Notes: a model not told the origin generated them from the letters alone. Counted from the first letter of the stretch, positions 37,693-50,240 are shown. The stretch is DNA of 64,000 nt from Tetrahymena elliotti 4EA (GCA_000231825.2 JH720356.1:290250-354249), one strand, 5' to 3'. Numbers and translations: made by a program.

Positions 37693-38330
37693 ATGCATGC
37701 CTTTATTAGAATTATAAAATATTAGTCTTATTAAGGACAAATATTTCCTACTAAGATAGCATTTACAAAATTATTTGATGAAAAAGAAATAATTTAAAAT
37801 AATATGATTATTATTAAACATAATTGTTTTGGCAAAATAGAACAATCATAGAAAATACCTCTGAAATTATTTTAAAGGTTTGTAGAAGAAATACTGCATG
37901 TTACTTTAGTATCGTTAAATATCTAGTTATACTAAGAACAGATAATTCCAAAAATATCAATAAAAAAGAGAAAATAATCTTTAAAAAAAAAAAGAAATGA
38001 TTTAAAATATCTTGCTATTTATATAGCAGCATAATTTGATTAGGCAAAATAATATAAATTAGCTTTTTAAGAGAATAAAAGAAATAACAGTAGGTATATT
38101 ATAATAAAATTTAATTTGTTATTAATTGTATAAGAGTACAAATTAACACTAACGAACTAACTAATGAAACAACCATGCTTAAAATACTAAGTAAATAAGC
38201 ACCTTTCTTACTTTAGTAATTATTTTTCTTATCTTATTCAAGAGCTAATAGATATAAATGGTGCAGTCACCAAAAAGCAACAAGCAAGAAAGTAAGTAAG
38301 TGCTTTTATAAATTCTACCCATTTGAGTGA
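37693..38330 (+). CDS. Small basic hypothetical protein (198 aa)
   Basis: Exons 37693..38093 and 38135..38330 with a 41-nt intron in phase 2. The product is strongly basic: MHAFIRIIKYQSYQGQIFPT, then KISIKKRKQSLKKKRNDLKY, and a second part NTNELTNETTMLKILSKQAP ending in a Lys/Ser/Cys-containing segment. The N-terminus (aromatic/basic, no acidic residues for 25 positions) could target mitochondria, and the overall look (small, basic, helical) is like a divergent mitochondrial ribosomal protein, but this is inference only. Reading on without the intron also stays open to a TGA at 38374, so the splice is a choice based on the GT...AG ends and better composition. Confidence 0.45.
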
Positions 38331-38479
38331 ACTTAATTTTGTTCACTTACATAGTGTGTTACAAAATTAGTGTTGATTTTTTTAAAGTTTATAATTTTTA
38401 TATAATTATTTAATATATTTTATCTTTTTATGTTAATTTCTCAATAGAGAAATTTCTTTGATAGAGATGATTATTAAAC

Positions 38480-41344
38480 TCACATTTAAAGGTCATATTA
38501 GGGATTTTTATTATTTCTAAAGCACATATCAATCATATTTGAAAAGGCTCCTCCTTTATAGTTATCTGAGCTACCCAACAATGACTATTCTGCATCAATT
38601 GCTGTTGATACTGAATCAGTTATGCTAGAACTATTAGCATAAAATTTTTCATCCTCACTATCAATCTTTTGTTTAATTAAATGTATTAAAATTTTTTTAA
38701 ATTTTAATGATGGCTATTTACTTGCTTCTAAAAACTCTTCTTAGGCTTATACCCATATTTCTCACTAGTTGTTATTCCAGATAATAAGTTAGAAGTTTGG
38801 ACACATAATAATATTCTGTTTTAAAAAATAAATTGTTAAAATGCTTTGAGCTTAACTAATTTTTATGAATAAATTACCCAACACAGATGAAGAAAACAGC
38901 ACACATAGCTGTACAGTAAATTGAAGTTACCAAGTGTAAAATTTCCATAGTCTAATTATCATCTATAATTGATATGAAGTACTCACTAACAGGTTCAGTT
39001 TAGGAGAAATCTAAAAAAAATATAACAAAAATATTATTTTATTTCTGAAAAACACAATTTTAATAATTTGTTACAAATTCCGTGGAAAACTAATTAGAAA
39101 ATGAGCTAGATAAATATGGACAAGACAAAGAGGTAGAAATATTTGTAGTTGTTAGAGCCAACACAATTGTTAATCCAAGGACAATGATGATCATAAACTC
39201 TAACACATTTATTGCAAATATCACAATGCTTAGATCTTTTAGGCTATATGATCTATAGTTATTTATTAATTTTAGAAATAAATTTTATTTATTAGAGAAT
39301 ATTTACCTAACATTTAGCACAAATTTGTGAAGGGTCTGAAACTTATTTGAGCAAAGAGAATAAATGCTCATCACATTTTTAATTGTGCTCAATATAGCCT
39401 GGATTTCCTAGCCAAGCTCCAAAGAAGAATAAAATTGAAATCACTGAAACAGCAACAAAAGCAGAAAACAATTCAACACTTGCAACATCTTTTTGAATTT
39501 ATAATTAATTTTTAATGCTTTTGAAAAAGAATAATATAAATTTTTACAAGGAATCACAAATAAGAGAGATCCTACAAAGGTAGAAATGTAGAGAGATAAA
39601 AATAAGACAAGAAGTCTTTTCTTTCTTCTTAATTTTTCAAAAGGAATTTGAAGATTGCATGTTTCAGCTAAACCAGGCTTAGAGCTCTTTTAAATAAGAA
39701 GAATATTAATATTTAAAATCAATTTTTAACAAAAAGTATTTTACCAAAATCTATGCAATTATTTCCTTCTTCTTTTGGACTGCATGGTCATAAGCAGTTA
39801 AATTTTCAAAATCTTTGATGCTCTTATCAACGCCAGCATGCAAAAGCTTTCTAACAATTTAAATACATCCATCAATGACAGCATAGTGCAAAGGTGTCAT
39901 CATATTATCAAAATCTTGGCAATTTAATTCTGCTCCCCAAGCAAGAAGAAAAGAAACAGCACCAGTAGCACTGATTAATTAAAAAATTGTAAATTAAAAA
40001 AAATAATCAAATCAAATTTTGTGTTTTGATAAAGAGTTTTAACCACATAGCTTGAAAAAAATTTTTTGTTTTTAATTATTAAACACTAATTTTTGGATTA
40101 AATATTTTGCGTATGTATATAAATAGATACCTCTAAAAGGCAGCCCAGTGCATAGGAGTTCTCCCATTTTAATCCTTCTCATCTATGGACAAACCATTAA
40201 TTTTTAGATAGCACTTTATTTATACATAATATTTAATTATAAATCAACAGTCACTGATGGCAAAGAACTCATTAAAAAAAGATCGTAGATTATTTTTCAT
40301 AGATTTATCAAAAAAAAGTGTTGATTGAATGAATGAATAAATAAATGAATGGAGTAGATTTATTAATAATTTAAAGAAATGAACAATTTAATTAATTAAT
40401 TTTAAAATTTAGTTATTTTAATTCTATATGATTTTTTTATTATTAAGTGAGTTCAAAATTAATTTAATTAATTTTACCATAACATTAATTGAATCTCCTT
40501 AAGCAGCTGTATGCATAGCAGTCAAACCTAAAATTAAATTTAATAGATATAAGATTTGAGAATAGATTTTTCTTAATTTTATTCTAATCTAAAATATAAC
40601 ATGTATCAAAAAATTCAAATTTCTTATCAAAAAACTTCATAAGCGTATAAAATAAAGTTGACTAGAAAGTAAGCTAATATTTACCAGCAACATTTGCTAG
40701 AAGAAGGTTTGCTCCTTTTGCATGCAAGTATTCTACAGCTTGCTTTAATATATTATTTTTGAAAAGATTAGATCACAAAATACTTGTATTATATAAATTC
40801 TAAGCTAAATTATTTATTACTAACTTTCCTGTATAGGAAGCCAAATGTATGCATGTGTATCCTTCATAATTTCTCATGTTAATAAAATGTTAAAGCATTT
40901 ATCCTTGAGGAGATTTTTCAAAATATTCTACTATCATTTCAATTACAGTCATACTAGAATGTTGGCATGCGACATGCAATACTATTATTTATTGTTAATA
41001 AAATAAATAAATATTGTTTAAAATAGTTTGTGTTATGTATAAAAAAACAATTTAAAATATCAAAAAAAGACAAAGCTTCTTTTATAATATCAAGTGATTT
41101 ATTTTATGAATAAATATCTTCTGAAAATTCATTATGATATTTGTTTTTATTTTTAAAATAATGATAAATATGTACAGGTTTCCATTTTCTAATTATTGAC
41201 AATCTCAATCAAATTCAAGCAAGTGAAATCCTTGAATATTTATTTTAATCTCCTTAGCTCATTGTTTGCGACAGCATTAAAAAGCTCATATTAAATTTGG
41301 TCAAAAGAATCAGAGTCTTCGTAACTGTCGGACCTTAGCTGCAT
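38480..41344 (-). CDS. Ankyrin-repeat DHHC protein S-acyltransferase (palmitoyltransferase)
   Basis: Starts [16 protein letters not shown]. The N-terminal half (41.3-39.75 kb) has ankyrin repeats, the clearest being [33 protein letters not shown] and WGAELN/CQD pieces, spread over many short exons. The C-terminal half has membrane segments around a DHHC-CRD at about 39150-39320, with [20 protein letters not shown] followed by [15 protein letters not shown]. Ankyrin plus DHHC architecture matches yeast Akr1 and animal ZDHHC13/17, Golgi enzymes that palmitoylate cytosolic and peripheral proteins. The active-site Cys of DHHC is present. The soluble tail ends near 38480 ([12 protein letters not shown]). 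Individual exon borders in 40.0-41.0 kb are approximate. Confidence 0.87.
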
Positions 41345-42127
41345 TTAAAGCAATATTTGTTATTGTTACTCTAACTTTTTAATACTTGATTTAATTTATT
41401 AGTTGTATTCTTATTATCTTCAAAAAGGTATGAATGTTAAAAATAATTAATTATTTTTCACAAAAAAACTCAATAGATTTACTTAAGTTTTCTTTCTAAT
41501 TGATAAAAATTAATCAAAAATCTTGAATCCATCCAGACAGACAGGCAGACTGATAGACTGATTAATTAATTAATTGAGAAATATATATTAATAAATAGAA
41601 AGACTGAATACGAGTTAAATTGGATTAATGTATTCAAAACTAGAATATATTTGATGACTGGCAGATTAATCTTCATTCATTTTTAATACTTTTGATTCAC
41701 ATTCATTTCTCTTCTCCCTTTTTTAGAAAACATTACTCAATTAAACAATATAATTTTTTTCATTGATAGATCCACTTAAACTTCATTTCTTTTATACAAA
41801 TTGAGATCATTAATTAATAAAATTATATATTTTTTTTGTCATGTAAATACCATCAATTAATTTGCAAAAGCTCACCTATTATCCGTATTGTCTTTGATTA
41901 CTTTTTAATTTTCTTATTATATTTACTTACGAAGGAATATTGATTGATTTTAAAATTAAAAAAAAAATATTTCATGAAGTTTTTATCTTACTTGAATCAT
42001 AAAAAATTTAATTTTCTCCTATATAATATATTTTTTAATAAAATTTTTAATTTTTTTTGGGAAATAAATTAATTAAATTTCTAAAAAAATTTAGATTCCA
42101 GCTAAAGATAAACACAATTGAATCAGC
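41345..42127. promoter_or_regulatory. Divergent intergenic region
   Basis: 783 nt between two starts. It includes a degenerate GACA/GATA-type microsatellite and ATTAATTAATTAATTGA near 41530-41580. Otherwise AT-rich with no recognisable element. Confidence 0.5.
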
Positions 42128-43346
42128 ATGTCTAACTCTAAATAAAATAATAAGGTGATTATTATAGGATAAGATAGTAAAGTTACTTAAGCGATGACAA
42201 TAATTAAACAATTAATGATATAAAAGGAATAGGAAAAACATCTTTGCTGAAGAAATATACTAAGCCTGAAATAGATATTGCAAAAGAAGAAAGCAGAAGA
42301 ACGAAAATTGCAGATTACAAATTAATTTCAAAAACTTTTTCAGATTTGAATAATAAAAGCATAGAGGCTACTTGTTATGATACAGTAATTTCAAAACACA
42401 TTATTTATTTATTAACAGTTTTAAATATTTTATTTATCTATCAATCAGGCTGGAGAAGAGAATTAAAAATCTTTAACTTTATTATTTTATAGAAATGCCT
42501 TAGGGATTGTTCTTGTTTTTGATTTGAATTTGTAAATATTAAAAGATTTGGTATTAGAATTTAAATTATTATGACAATAAAAAAAAACAGATTTGTAAAA
42601 AAAGAAGCTGATTGTCTTAAATAAATAAAATAATGGTACTAATTCTCTTTAGGAAAAGATATTAAGCATCAATTAACTCCTCTTGTTTATTTTGTAGGCA
42701 GTAAGTTAGATCTTTTAAGCTAAGAAGAATAATAAAAGTATAATATTTAAATTATTTTACAACATAAGTTTAATTTATTAATCTTTTGCTTTGTAAATAA
42801 ATTCTAATTGTATAAAAAGTTATGACGCTAGAAGAAAAAAGCTATTTGATTATATGAAGTAAGTAAATAAATAATATTATATTGAAACTAGTTCAGTAAA
42901 AGACATAAATATCTAGAAAGTAAAATACATTTTACATTCAATAAAAGTATAAATTCTAAAAAAATTAAAAAATATAGCTCTTTGATGACGTTCTGAAAGG
43001 CTTATATTTAGAGTTTCTAGCAACTAGTTTATCTTATTAAAAATATAAAGAATTAAATGTTTTTACTTTAAGATAATCTGATCAAGAATCATTGGTCTCA
43101 TAAAATTCTAATCAATCTAAAAATTTATCATCAATTAATTCCAATTCTTATTAGTAATCGAGTTCTTAATTTATAGCCATTCAATCCAAAAATGAACCTG
43201 CTGCTAATGAGGAGTTAAAAGAAAATGATGAAATTAAATTAAACAACTAATCTAAAGATTTTGAAAATAATCGATATAATTAAAAATCTTAAATACGTTT
43301 GGATGAGAAGGACAAAGTAGATCAAAAATCATTAAAATGTTGTTGA
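42128..43346 (+). CDS. Atypical Rab-like small GTPase with CC prenylation end
   Basis: MSNSKQNNKVIIIGQD is spliced (intron of about 50 nt) to RIGKTSLLKKYT, giving a G-x4-GKT/S P-loop. A later splice creates CYDTAGEEN, the G3 box DTAGxE. FYRNALGIVLVFDLN corresponds to the beta4 strand of Rabs. The G4 region reads VYFVGSKLDLL, with SKLD where Rabs have NKxD, and the G5 region reads SYDARRKKLF rather than a SAK box. The C-terminal part is a long S/N/Q/E-rich linker ending in LKCC before TGA, a classical geranylgeranylation signal. The exon around 42560-42650 is not resolved with certainty. Membrane-trafficking role is inferred from family membership; nucleotide specificity may be altered. Confidence 0.75.
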
Positions 43347-43658
43347 TTTAAGTGAAAATTATTTTTACATATATAGAATAATAGAATAGAGTGAAAAGAT
43401 TTTATTTTCAATCAGTAAAAATGAAATATTTATATAACATTAAAAATACCAAAGCTAAAAAAAATAATCAAGCTAGCAAATAAAACATAATAAAAAACAT
43501 CTTTTTTACATTTAATTTAATTATTTTTTAGGATAAAAAACTCTGTTTTAAAACTAGTAACAGTTCATTATATATTTTATAAACAAATTTAAGTGTATAA
43601 AAAACAAATTCTTTATTAAATTGAAACTTTTTTTTTCAATCTAAGTACTTATTTTACA
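43347..43658. other. Convergent intergenic region
   Basis: 312 nt of A/T-rich sequence, no feature. Confidence 0.6.
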
Positions 43659-44505
43659 TCATTTTCCTTCTTCTTTTACAGGTTCTGCACCAGACTCACA
43701 CCCACAATTTCCTCCCCATTTCTCCATAGGATATTTCTTGCAATCATATATCTTTTTTCCTAATCTTTTGTTAACTTAATTATGCAAATCACACAAATAC
43801 TCCATAAAATCCTATCTGGTACGACCAGTAAATTATTATTTACTAGTCATTTTTAAGAAATGTCCAGAGCATTCTTTACAAGGATAAAACTGACCACTTT
43901 AATTAAAATAATTTCATTTTATATTAAATTTTATTGAGAAAAAGTAAGTTAATTTATAATCTCATAACATCCAAATTCAATAGAATTCTTTAAAATTTTC
44001 AAAATTAATTTACAACAAATTTAAGAATAGATTTGTCTTATCAACAAATTCTTCACTAACTTCAAGTGGATAAGTAGCAGAAATCATATGTAAAACCATC
44101 CACCCACAATTTCCTAGTTCAGTTCTTGTTATATTATAATGTTTCTCTGTAAATAAATTTATTTTAATTCTTTTTCTGATATAGACTAATAATTTTACCA
44201 TATTCATTTAGTTTCTTTACTCCCTTTTTCTTTTCTTCCAGCTCTTCTTCTTCTTTTTTTTTTGCTTATTCTTCTTCTGTAAGATCGGGGTCATTTTTAT
44301 TATATGTATAAGGGTCAACTTTACCACCACCCCATTCATCAGGTATCACAGCAGAAAAGTATTTTGAAAATGCCAAAGTCTTTGGATCAAATTTTTTTAC
44401 TTTTTCAGCATTCGAATTAAAATTATGAATAGTCTACATTGTAAATAAACACAATAAAAAACCAGCAATAGCTCCAATAACTATATATTATTTATCACTC
44501 GCCAT
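43659..44505 (-). CDS. Erv1/ALR FAD-linked sulfhydryl oxidase with N-terminal membrane segment (225 aa)
   Basis: Exons 44199..44505, 44014..44146 and 43659..43896 join in consistent phase. The N-terminus has a hydrophobic helix YIVIGAIAGFLLCLFTMQTI, followed by a charged linker (TEEEQAKKKEEEELEEKKK). The catalytic domain has TELGNCGWMVLHMISATYP, the redox motif FYPCKEC (C153-x2-C156), the FAD-binding LHNQVNKRLGK (H-N-x2-N) and YDCKKY, in the order found in ALR/Erv1. The C-terminus has NCGC (C211, C213), a candidate shuttle pair. Erv1 re-oxidises Mia40 or substrates in the mitochondrial intermembrane space, while Erv2-like members sit in the ER; the membrane anchor leaves location open. Convergent with the Rab gene. 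Confidence 0.88.
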
Positions 44506-45004
44506 CTATTTTTTCCAAATTATTATTAATTCTAAGAATATTTATTATGACTATTCCTTCCTTGTACAATAGATTTAAATTGTAAAAAGCTTTTGATGGT
44601 ATCTAAAATATTTACAATCAAATATCTTTATTTAATTTTATGATAAAAAATTAATTAATTAATTCCGTAATATTTTAAAAAACTAAAAATTAAATAAATT
44701 AAATCAATTTAAAAAACGAAATAGAATAATTCATAAACTCACTAATATTTTCAATTTTTAAACTAAAATATTTAAAATTTTATTAATTCAATGAAGATTA
44801 TGAAAAAATAAGAAATAAAGTCCCCTGTTGATTTTAAAATATTTGCTTGAGTAAGAAAAGATCAAAATATTTTCAAAAATTATGAAGTGCTGAAAAAATG
44901 TTTAAAAGTATTATGAAATTTATGTATTATTACAATATAAATATTAGATTTAAATTATCTTTGATTTAAAAATTTCAATTTTGAATGAAAAAAATCTTCA
45001 TTCT
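44506..45004. other. Intergenic, AT-rich
   Basis: About 500 nt between two minus-strand genes. No feature seen. Confidence 0.6.
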
Positions 45005-46858
45005 TCATGAATAAATTTAAAGTTTAGGTTTAGTAAATATATTTTTATTCAATTCTTTAATTTCATTTGATTTTTCAAAAATCTTTACGAAATGAGGTTT
45101 AGAGTTTTTTTTTTGAAGCCAGGGCAAAGATATATTGCTACTGTTATTAGTATTGTTGAAGCTTTTTTTCAAGTTTGTATCTTTCAAATAGATATCTTAA
45201 GACCGAGAGTAATATATAGATTATTAAGTTGTATCTTATTAATTATACTTATCAGCTTTTTACTAATTCATGATTTTATTATTATAGTAAGATATATAAT
45301 ACTTAGGACTTTCTAATTAAATAATTTAGGAACCTTTCCTGCTTTAAAATTAAGTTTTCGAAGATTAAGTATTTTGGAAAATAGAGTTATATCTTTCTTT
45401 TTCTTAAAAGTTAAGATCATCACTTATGATTTCATCAAATTAACTGTTTCTATCATTAGTTTAGCTAGTATTTCTAAATTGTTAAGAATATGCACTGCTT
45501 GATTTGTTATCATAGCTGACGATAGTGGATTGCTTAGATAAAATATTTCGTTTTTTCATGAATGAGAGAAGGTTTTTTCTTTTTTCATCTAAATCATTAT
45601 GATCAAATGAAGCTTAGTCTTTTTATCTTAAATGGTCTATTAGATCAGTTTCTTAACCCATAGATTATTTTAAACTTGGCTTTCCTTGTTTTAAAGTCTT
45701 CCATAAATATTATAATCTAACAAGATGATGATTCTTTGTTTTGTTTAAAATATCTAAAATATATTAGCAATCTTGATTTTGTTTTGGACCAAAGTTCTTG
45801 AAAATATTAATAAATTATTTTTATTATTCTCTAAATAAAAAAAGAAAAAAATTACATAATTTTCAAAGAATTTCATCATTTATTTTATATTTTGACTACT
45901 TATAAATGTATCCTGCTCTCCTCTGTCTTTTTCTTACTGCCAAATAACTTTATTGATTAAATTCTGCTAAGGTTACTCATCTTATGTTGGTTTCTTTTTA
46001 TTTTACAATTTTTCCATGTGCTCTTAAATATATTAGCACTTTTAAGAGAATTACCTTAATCTATTGAAATTTACTTTAACACTTTCTTTGTTTTTAGCAT
46101 CTAACTATAATGATTAAATCATAAATTTTACTAAAATAAAATAAAAGTTTTTAATTTAACTTCAATTTGTTCTTCTTTTATTTTTATTTTTCTTTTTTTC
46201 CTTCCCTCTATCACTTTTTGAATTTGATGGTCATAGATGGCTGCTCTTAGTTGAAATATTTGACATATTTGTGTTGAGAAACCTATTGTGCCAAGGATCC
46301 CTGTTAATTGCTTTAAAAAAATAAAAAAATAAATTTTTATCAAAGTAGAACTATTTTTTTTAATAACCTTTTTAGGTATAGAATACAAACTAGTTTGTGT
46401 TTCACAAGTAGCACATGTGAATCTTGTATTAATGTTACTGCTTAGTAATTCTAACTCTCCAAAATACTAATTATCACTTAATTTTGCTATCACAATCTTC
46501 TCTTTTTTCTTTTGAGCAAGCTCGTTTTGCCATATCATATTTTTTCTTACAATTCTCTCTGGCATATTTAATGTCTTTTCTGTATTAATTGTATCATTCT
46601 CAAAGATCCTAGATATCTTTAAGCGTTTTTTAAAACATCAAATAGACAAAAAAAACTTACAGAAACTTCGCCTTCCTTAATAATATAAATATGTGTAGCA
46701 ATCTGGCCTTCATAATAAACATCTTATCCTCTTTCGCATTTTAAAAAAGAGCATATTTACCAAATAGCTTTTAAGTTTTCTTCCTCTAATTAAGAGAATA
46801 TACTTAATTCCTTTAAAAATCCTACTCCCCTTATTAATTAAATATCTTCAATGTCCAT
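45005..46858 (-). CDS. Cyclic-nucleotide-binding-domain protein
   Basis: The N-terminal exons encode a CNB domain: MDIEDIQLIRGVGFLKELSI..., then CERGQDVYYEGQIATHIYII and KEGEVS, followed after an intron by KLSDNQYFGELELLSSNINT with RFTCATCETQTSLYSIPKK. The pattern of G-x-V-x-x-x-G-x-x-x-x-x-x-Y-I-I-x-x-G and F-G-E-L-x-L-L is that of CAP/PKA-type domains. The phosphate-binding R-x-A segment is changed to NTRFTC, so binding may be weakened. After it come a basic stretch (IQKVIEGRKKRKIKIKEEQI) and a long S/N/Q/K-rich C-terminal region running to TGA 45005. There is no kinase or channel domain. Similar stand-alone CNB proteins are numerous in ciliates. The split into exons is clear at 46620-46680 and around 46320-46370. 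Confidence 0.75.
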
Positions 46859-47552
46859 ATAATTAATTTTCTTTAAAAAATTTATTAAAATAAAATTTTT
46901 AGTTATTTTAAAAATATATATTCTATGTTTGCTTTAAAAAGCTTAAATTAGGATTGAAGCATACAGCTGTAGTTATTTTCATCATCAAGTTTTAATAAAA
47001 TAATATAGTTTTTTCAAAGAAATAATACACTCCAAACCACCTTTTAATTCAATTTTTATTTTTTTAAAATAAGAATTTCTTTTCTTGAAAACTATTTGAA
47101 ATAAATTAAACATTTTGATCTAATCTATCAAAAAAATAATATTTTTATTTTAACGCTTCAGAAAATTTCAAAAATATTATTTTGTAAAAGAATGAGAGAG
47201 AGCATTTAATGATATTTAAGTTTATATTTAGCAGCTCTAATTAATTTACATCATAGAAATGAATCAATCAAATATGAATAGTTTTTTCTTCTTAACTGAC
47301 TAGGAATTAGATCAGCTATAATCAATTATTAGTAATCATTAAAATTTAGAAGATAGATACTTATCTAAATTATTTGAAACTACTTGGTGAAAATTTAATT
47401 TTTTAAAGTTAATTTGTATGCTGATAATTGATAAATCAATAATATAAAGTCAAAAAGAATTTTATTATCTTTAAATTAATTAGATTCATAAATTAAACTT
47501 CATAAAAATAATCATCACTTTCTTTTTAGTATAATATAAGATAACATATAAA
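46859..47552. promoter_or_regulatory. Divergent intergenic region with a small ORF
   Basis: 694 nt. A 43-codon ORF (47259..47390, MNQSNMNSFFFLTDQELDQL...) lies 163 nt upstream of the EFHB-like start. It may be a 5' exon, an upstream ORF or chance. Confidence 0.4.
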
Positions 47553-49453
47553 ATGGCTGCAAATAGAACTAAAGATTTATTTCCAGGATATAAATCTGTA
47601 ATTAAATAATTATAATAGTTATAAATTATGAGATCAGTAACTCATTATTTACATTTTTATTTCTAAAATAGGCTGGTGTAACCACTAAATTACCAGATGA
47701 ATCTGCATTAAATTGCATTAAACCCAAAGAAAATTAAGTAAATTTATAAAATTAATTTATAAATCTTATTTATTCATAAAATATTATTACAAAAGAATCC
47801 TGGTACTCCAGAACATATTAAAAAGTACAGAAAGTCTTACAAGAATCAACCTGGCTAAACAATAGTATACAAAATTCAAAAATACCTAAAAAAATTAACT
47901 CAGCATAATTCAAATTATCTCAAAAGTTGCATTATGGCATTTATGATGATTAAAAACCATCTGAGACATTTATTTATGGGAAAAAAATTGAAGGCTCTGA
48001 CCATGTAAATATTTATCAAACAAATTGAATTATTAAAATGATAAATTATATTGCTTTGATTTGTTAAAATTTCTTTTAGTTATTCATACTATCTTTTTTT
48101 AAATAGGTTTAATAAGTCATGGATAGTGGAAAGACAGAAGGTATTAAGTAAATGATAAATGAAATAAAAGAAGCAAAATATCATTCAAGATAAGTGTAAA
48201 AATATTAAAGACCCTTTGATTTTTAAATAATTGATGATTTTCTTCTTGAAATATTATAGAGAGCCTTTAGGTAAAAGAATGGAAAGAAATTATGAATTCC
48301 CATAAGAAGTTCATTAAGATGATTTTAAATTTGGTGTTGCTACTATTAACAGTGAGAATACTGCTAAAGAAGTTATGTTCCCTTAAAAGCCTTATGTCAA
48401 TGATCAATCTACCCATAACTAATATGTACGTTCTCATGGTAATTATGAGGCTGGTGAGCAAAAAAATAGAGGATATAACTGGAAAGTTGATCCTTAATAG
48501 CATCGCTTTGGTAAAACTGATAAGATAGCTTCAAATGAAGTCGTTTATTGCCTTAATTAAGAAGCTATATAAGATTAGTAAGCTTTTTACAGTTAAACTT
48601 TAAAAACAATGATTAACTAACTATTTATTTATATTATAGATTCCCTAAAACTACTATTGTCTAAAAGAAATAAGAAGATTTTAGAAACTTTAAGGAAGAT
48701 CACTTGGGTTTACCAAAGAACTTAGGTTAGACAAATGCTAAAAATAATCCTGACATGGTCTTCGGTGCTCGTTTAGGAGGTCCAGATGAGTGGAATGCAG
48801 GTTTAATTATACAAAAATAATTTCATTATTATAGCAAAGTATAATATAAAGGTAAATGCATATCAGGAGAAGCTAATTTGAAGGAGGTTCAAACAGATAA
48901 AGATTTAGGTAAAACAAATAGATTTGGATTCAGAAATGTTACAAAGGATGGTGATGAAAATAGAGTATTTGGTGTTCCTACCATCAGAAATGATATCTCA
49001 AAGCCATCATAGAAGTCAATAGCTGATCCTAATGTAAAAAGAATTGAAAAAATAAAAATTTAGTTATATTTTCATTCTAAAAAAAGAATTATGGTGACGA
49101 AAAGCCAGCTGTAGAACTTCTGTTCCCTAAAAAATATGATTATATGGGTGTTGAATAAGATGATTTTAAAATAAAAAGACATAAATATGAAGTAATTTAA
49201 ATTCAAAAACAAAATTTTGAAAATTAATAAAATTTTTATCAGGTTAAAGATATTTTTGAAAAAATTGGTTACAAATATAAAATTGGTAAATTTGAAGGTA
49301 TCTTCAAACGTGCCTTGGAGATTGTAAATTTTATTTATTCTAATTATTTTTTATTAAATTTATTTAATATCAAATTAGGAAAATAGTACAGATAATAAAG
49401 TCTCTTGTAGTTCATTCCTTTAAGCTATATAAGAAATGGATCACATTGAGTGA
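47553..49453 (+). CDS. EFHB/CFAP21-like axonemal protein candidate
   Basis: Multi-exon: MAANRTKDLFPGYKS|AGVTTKLPDES, then NPGTPEHIKKYRKSYKNQPG, ERNYEFPQEVHQDDFKFGV, NSENTAKEVMFP, KNNPDMVFGARLGGPDEWNAG, RFGFRNVTKDGDENRVFGVP, KPAVELLFPKKY and a helical end KDIFEKIGYKYKIGKFEGIF...SFLQAIQEMDHIE. The repeated short blocks with FGVP/FGARLGG and LFP turns interspersed with polar linkers resemble EFHB (CFAP21), a microtubule inner protein of ciliary doublets that ends in EF-hand-like helices. The terminal helices here look like a degenerate EF-hand pair. This is motif resemblance from memory, so the name is tentative. The last splice gives EIENSTDNKVSCSSFLQAIQ before TGA 49451. Confidence 0.55.
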
Positions 49454-49684
49454 TAGATAAAACATTCAAAACCTTACTAATAAAAGTTTTTTACATAATT
49501 AGTTATTTATAATTTACTTAAAGAAAAACGTATATCTATTTTATCTTGTTAAAAAGTAGAATTCTAAATATTTATGGTTTATCAGCTTAAAATAAAAGAT
49601 ATGAATCAAATTAACTTTCTTTCTAATTTGAAAATTATATTTAATAAAGGAAAAATAGAAATTTATTTAATTTTATTATAAAAT

Positions 49685-50240
49685 TATTGTATTTGGAAAT
49701 ATTTTATCTAAAAAAATAGATAACAAGACAAATCCAAATCATAAGAAGATAATATATTCTTATAAATGTAAATTTGTTTGTTTAGTTTTGAAAGGAATAG
49801 CTCAAAAAAAATGTAGCATAAATGGATAGATTTTGGTGACTTTTATTGACTATTTGAAGACACAAGAGTGAATATTTCATCATGCTAATATAAAAAGTAA
49901 AATCACTCAAGTTAATTTTATTTAAATAATTAATTAAACTCCATAAATTAAAATTGTAAAATATTTTTTGTATTTGGTAAAGATTTATCTTGAAAAAAAT
50001 AGATAATTAAACATAAAGAGAAGTACAATTAATTATAACATAATATACTATGATAAATTTTTGTTTGTTTGATTATCTGATTTTGAATGGAATCAGTTCA
50101 AAAAGTAGATAGATAGATAGATAGAGAGATGGATGGATGGAGGATGGATGAATGTGTTTTGATGTTTGATGAATTAGAGGAGATATAAGAGTGAAGCTTT
50201 AATCTAGATAGAGGTAATTTATATAAAAAGTAGATAATAT
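49685..50240 (+). repeat. Diverged direct duplication of about 230-290 nt
   Basis: Landmarks recur in the same order in two adjacent blocks: GTATTTGG..AAATAGATAA (49689 and 49970), AAATTTGTTTGTTT...TTTTGAA.GGAAT...TCAAAAA (about 49770 and 50056), and AAGAGTGAA...TATAAAAAGTA (about 49865 and 50188). The copies are substantially diverged, and the second carries a microsatellite insertion. Confidence 0.55.
50107..50152. repeat. GATA then GGAT tetranucleotide microsatellite
   Basis: About five GATA units followed by GATGGATGGATGGAGGATGGATG inside the second copy of the intergenic duplication. Confidence 0.85.

Noticed and set aside
45092..45316. Plus-strand hydrophobic open frame, membrane-protein-like
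   Set aside because: It is antisense to the 3' exon of the cyclic-nucleotide-binding gene; the hydrophobic look comes from Asn/Lys/Gln codons read backwards.
9158..46858. A linked cyclic-nucleotide signalling cluster (phosphodiesterase and CNB protein)
   Set aside because: The two genes are more than 30 kb apart with unrelated genes between; ciliate genomes have many of each.
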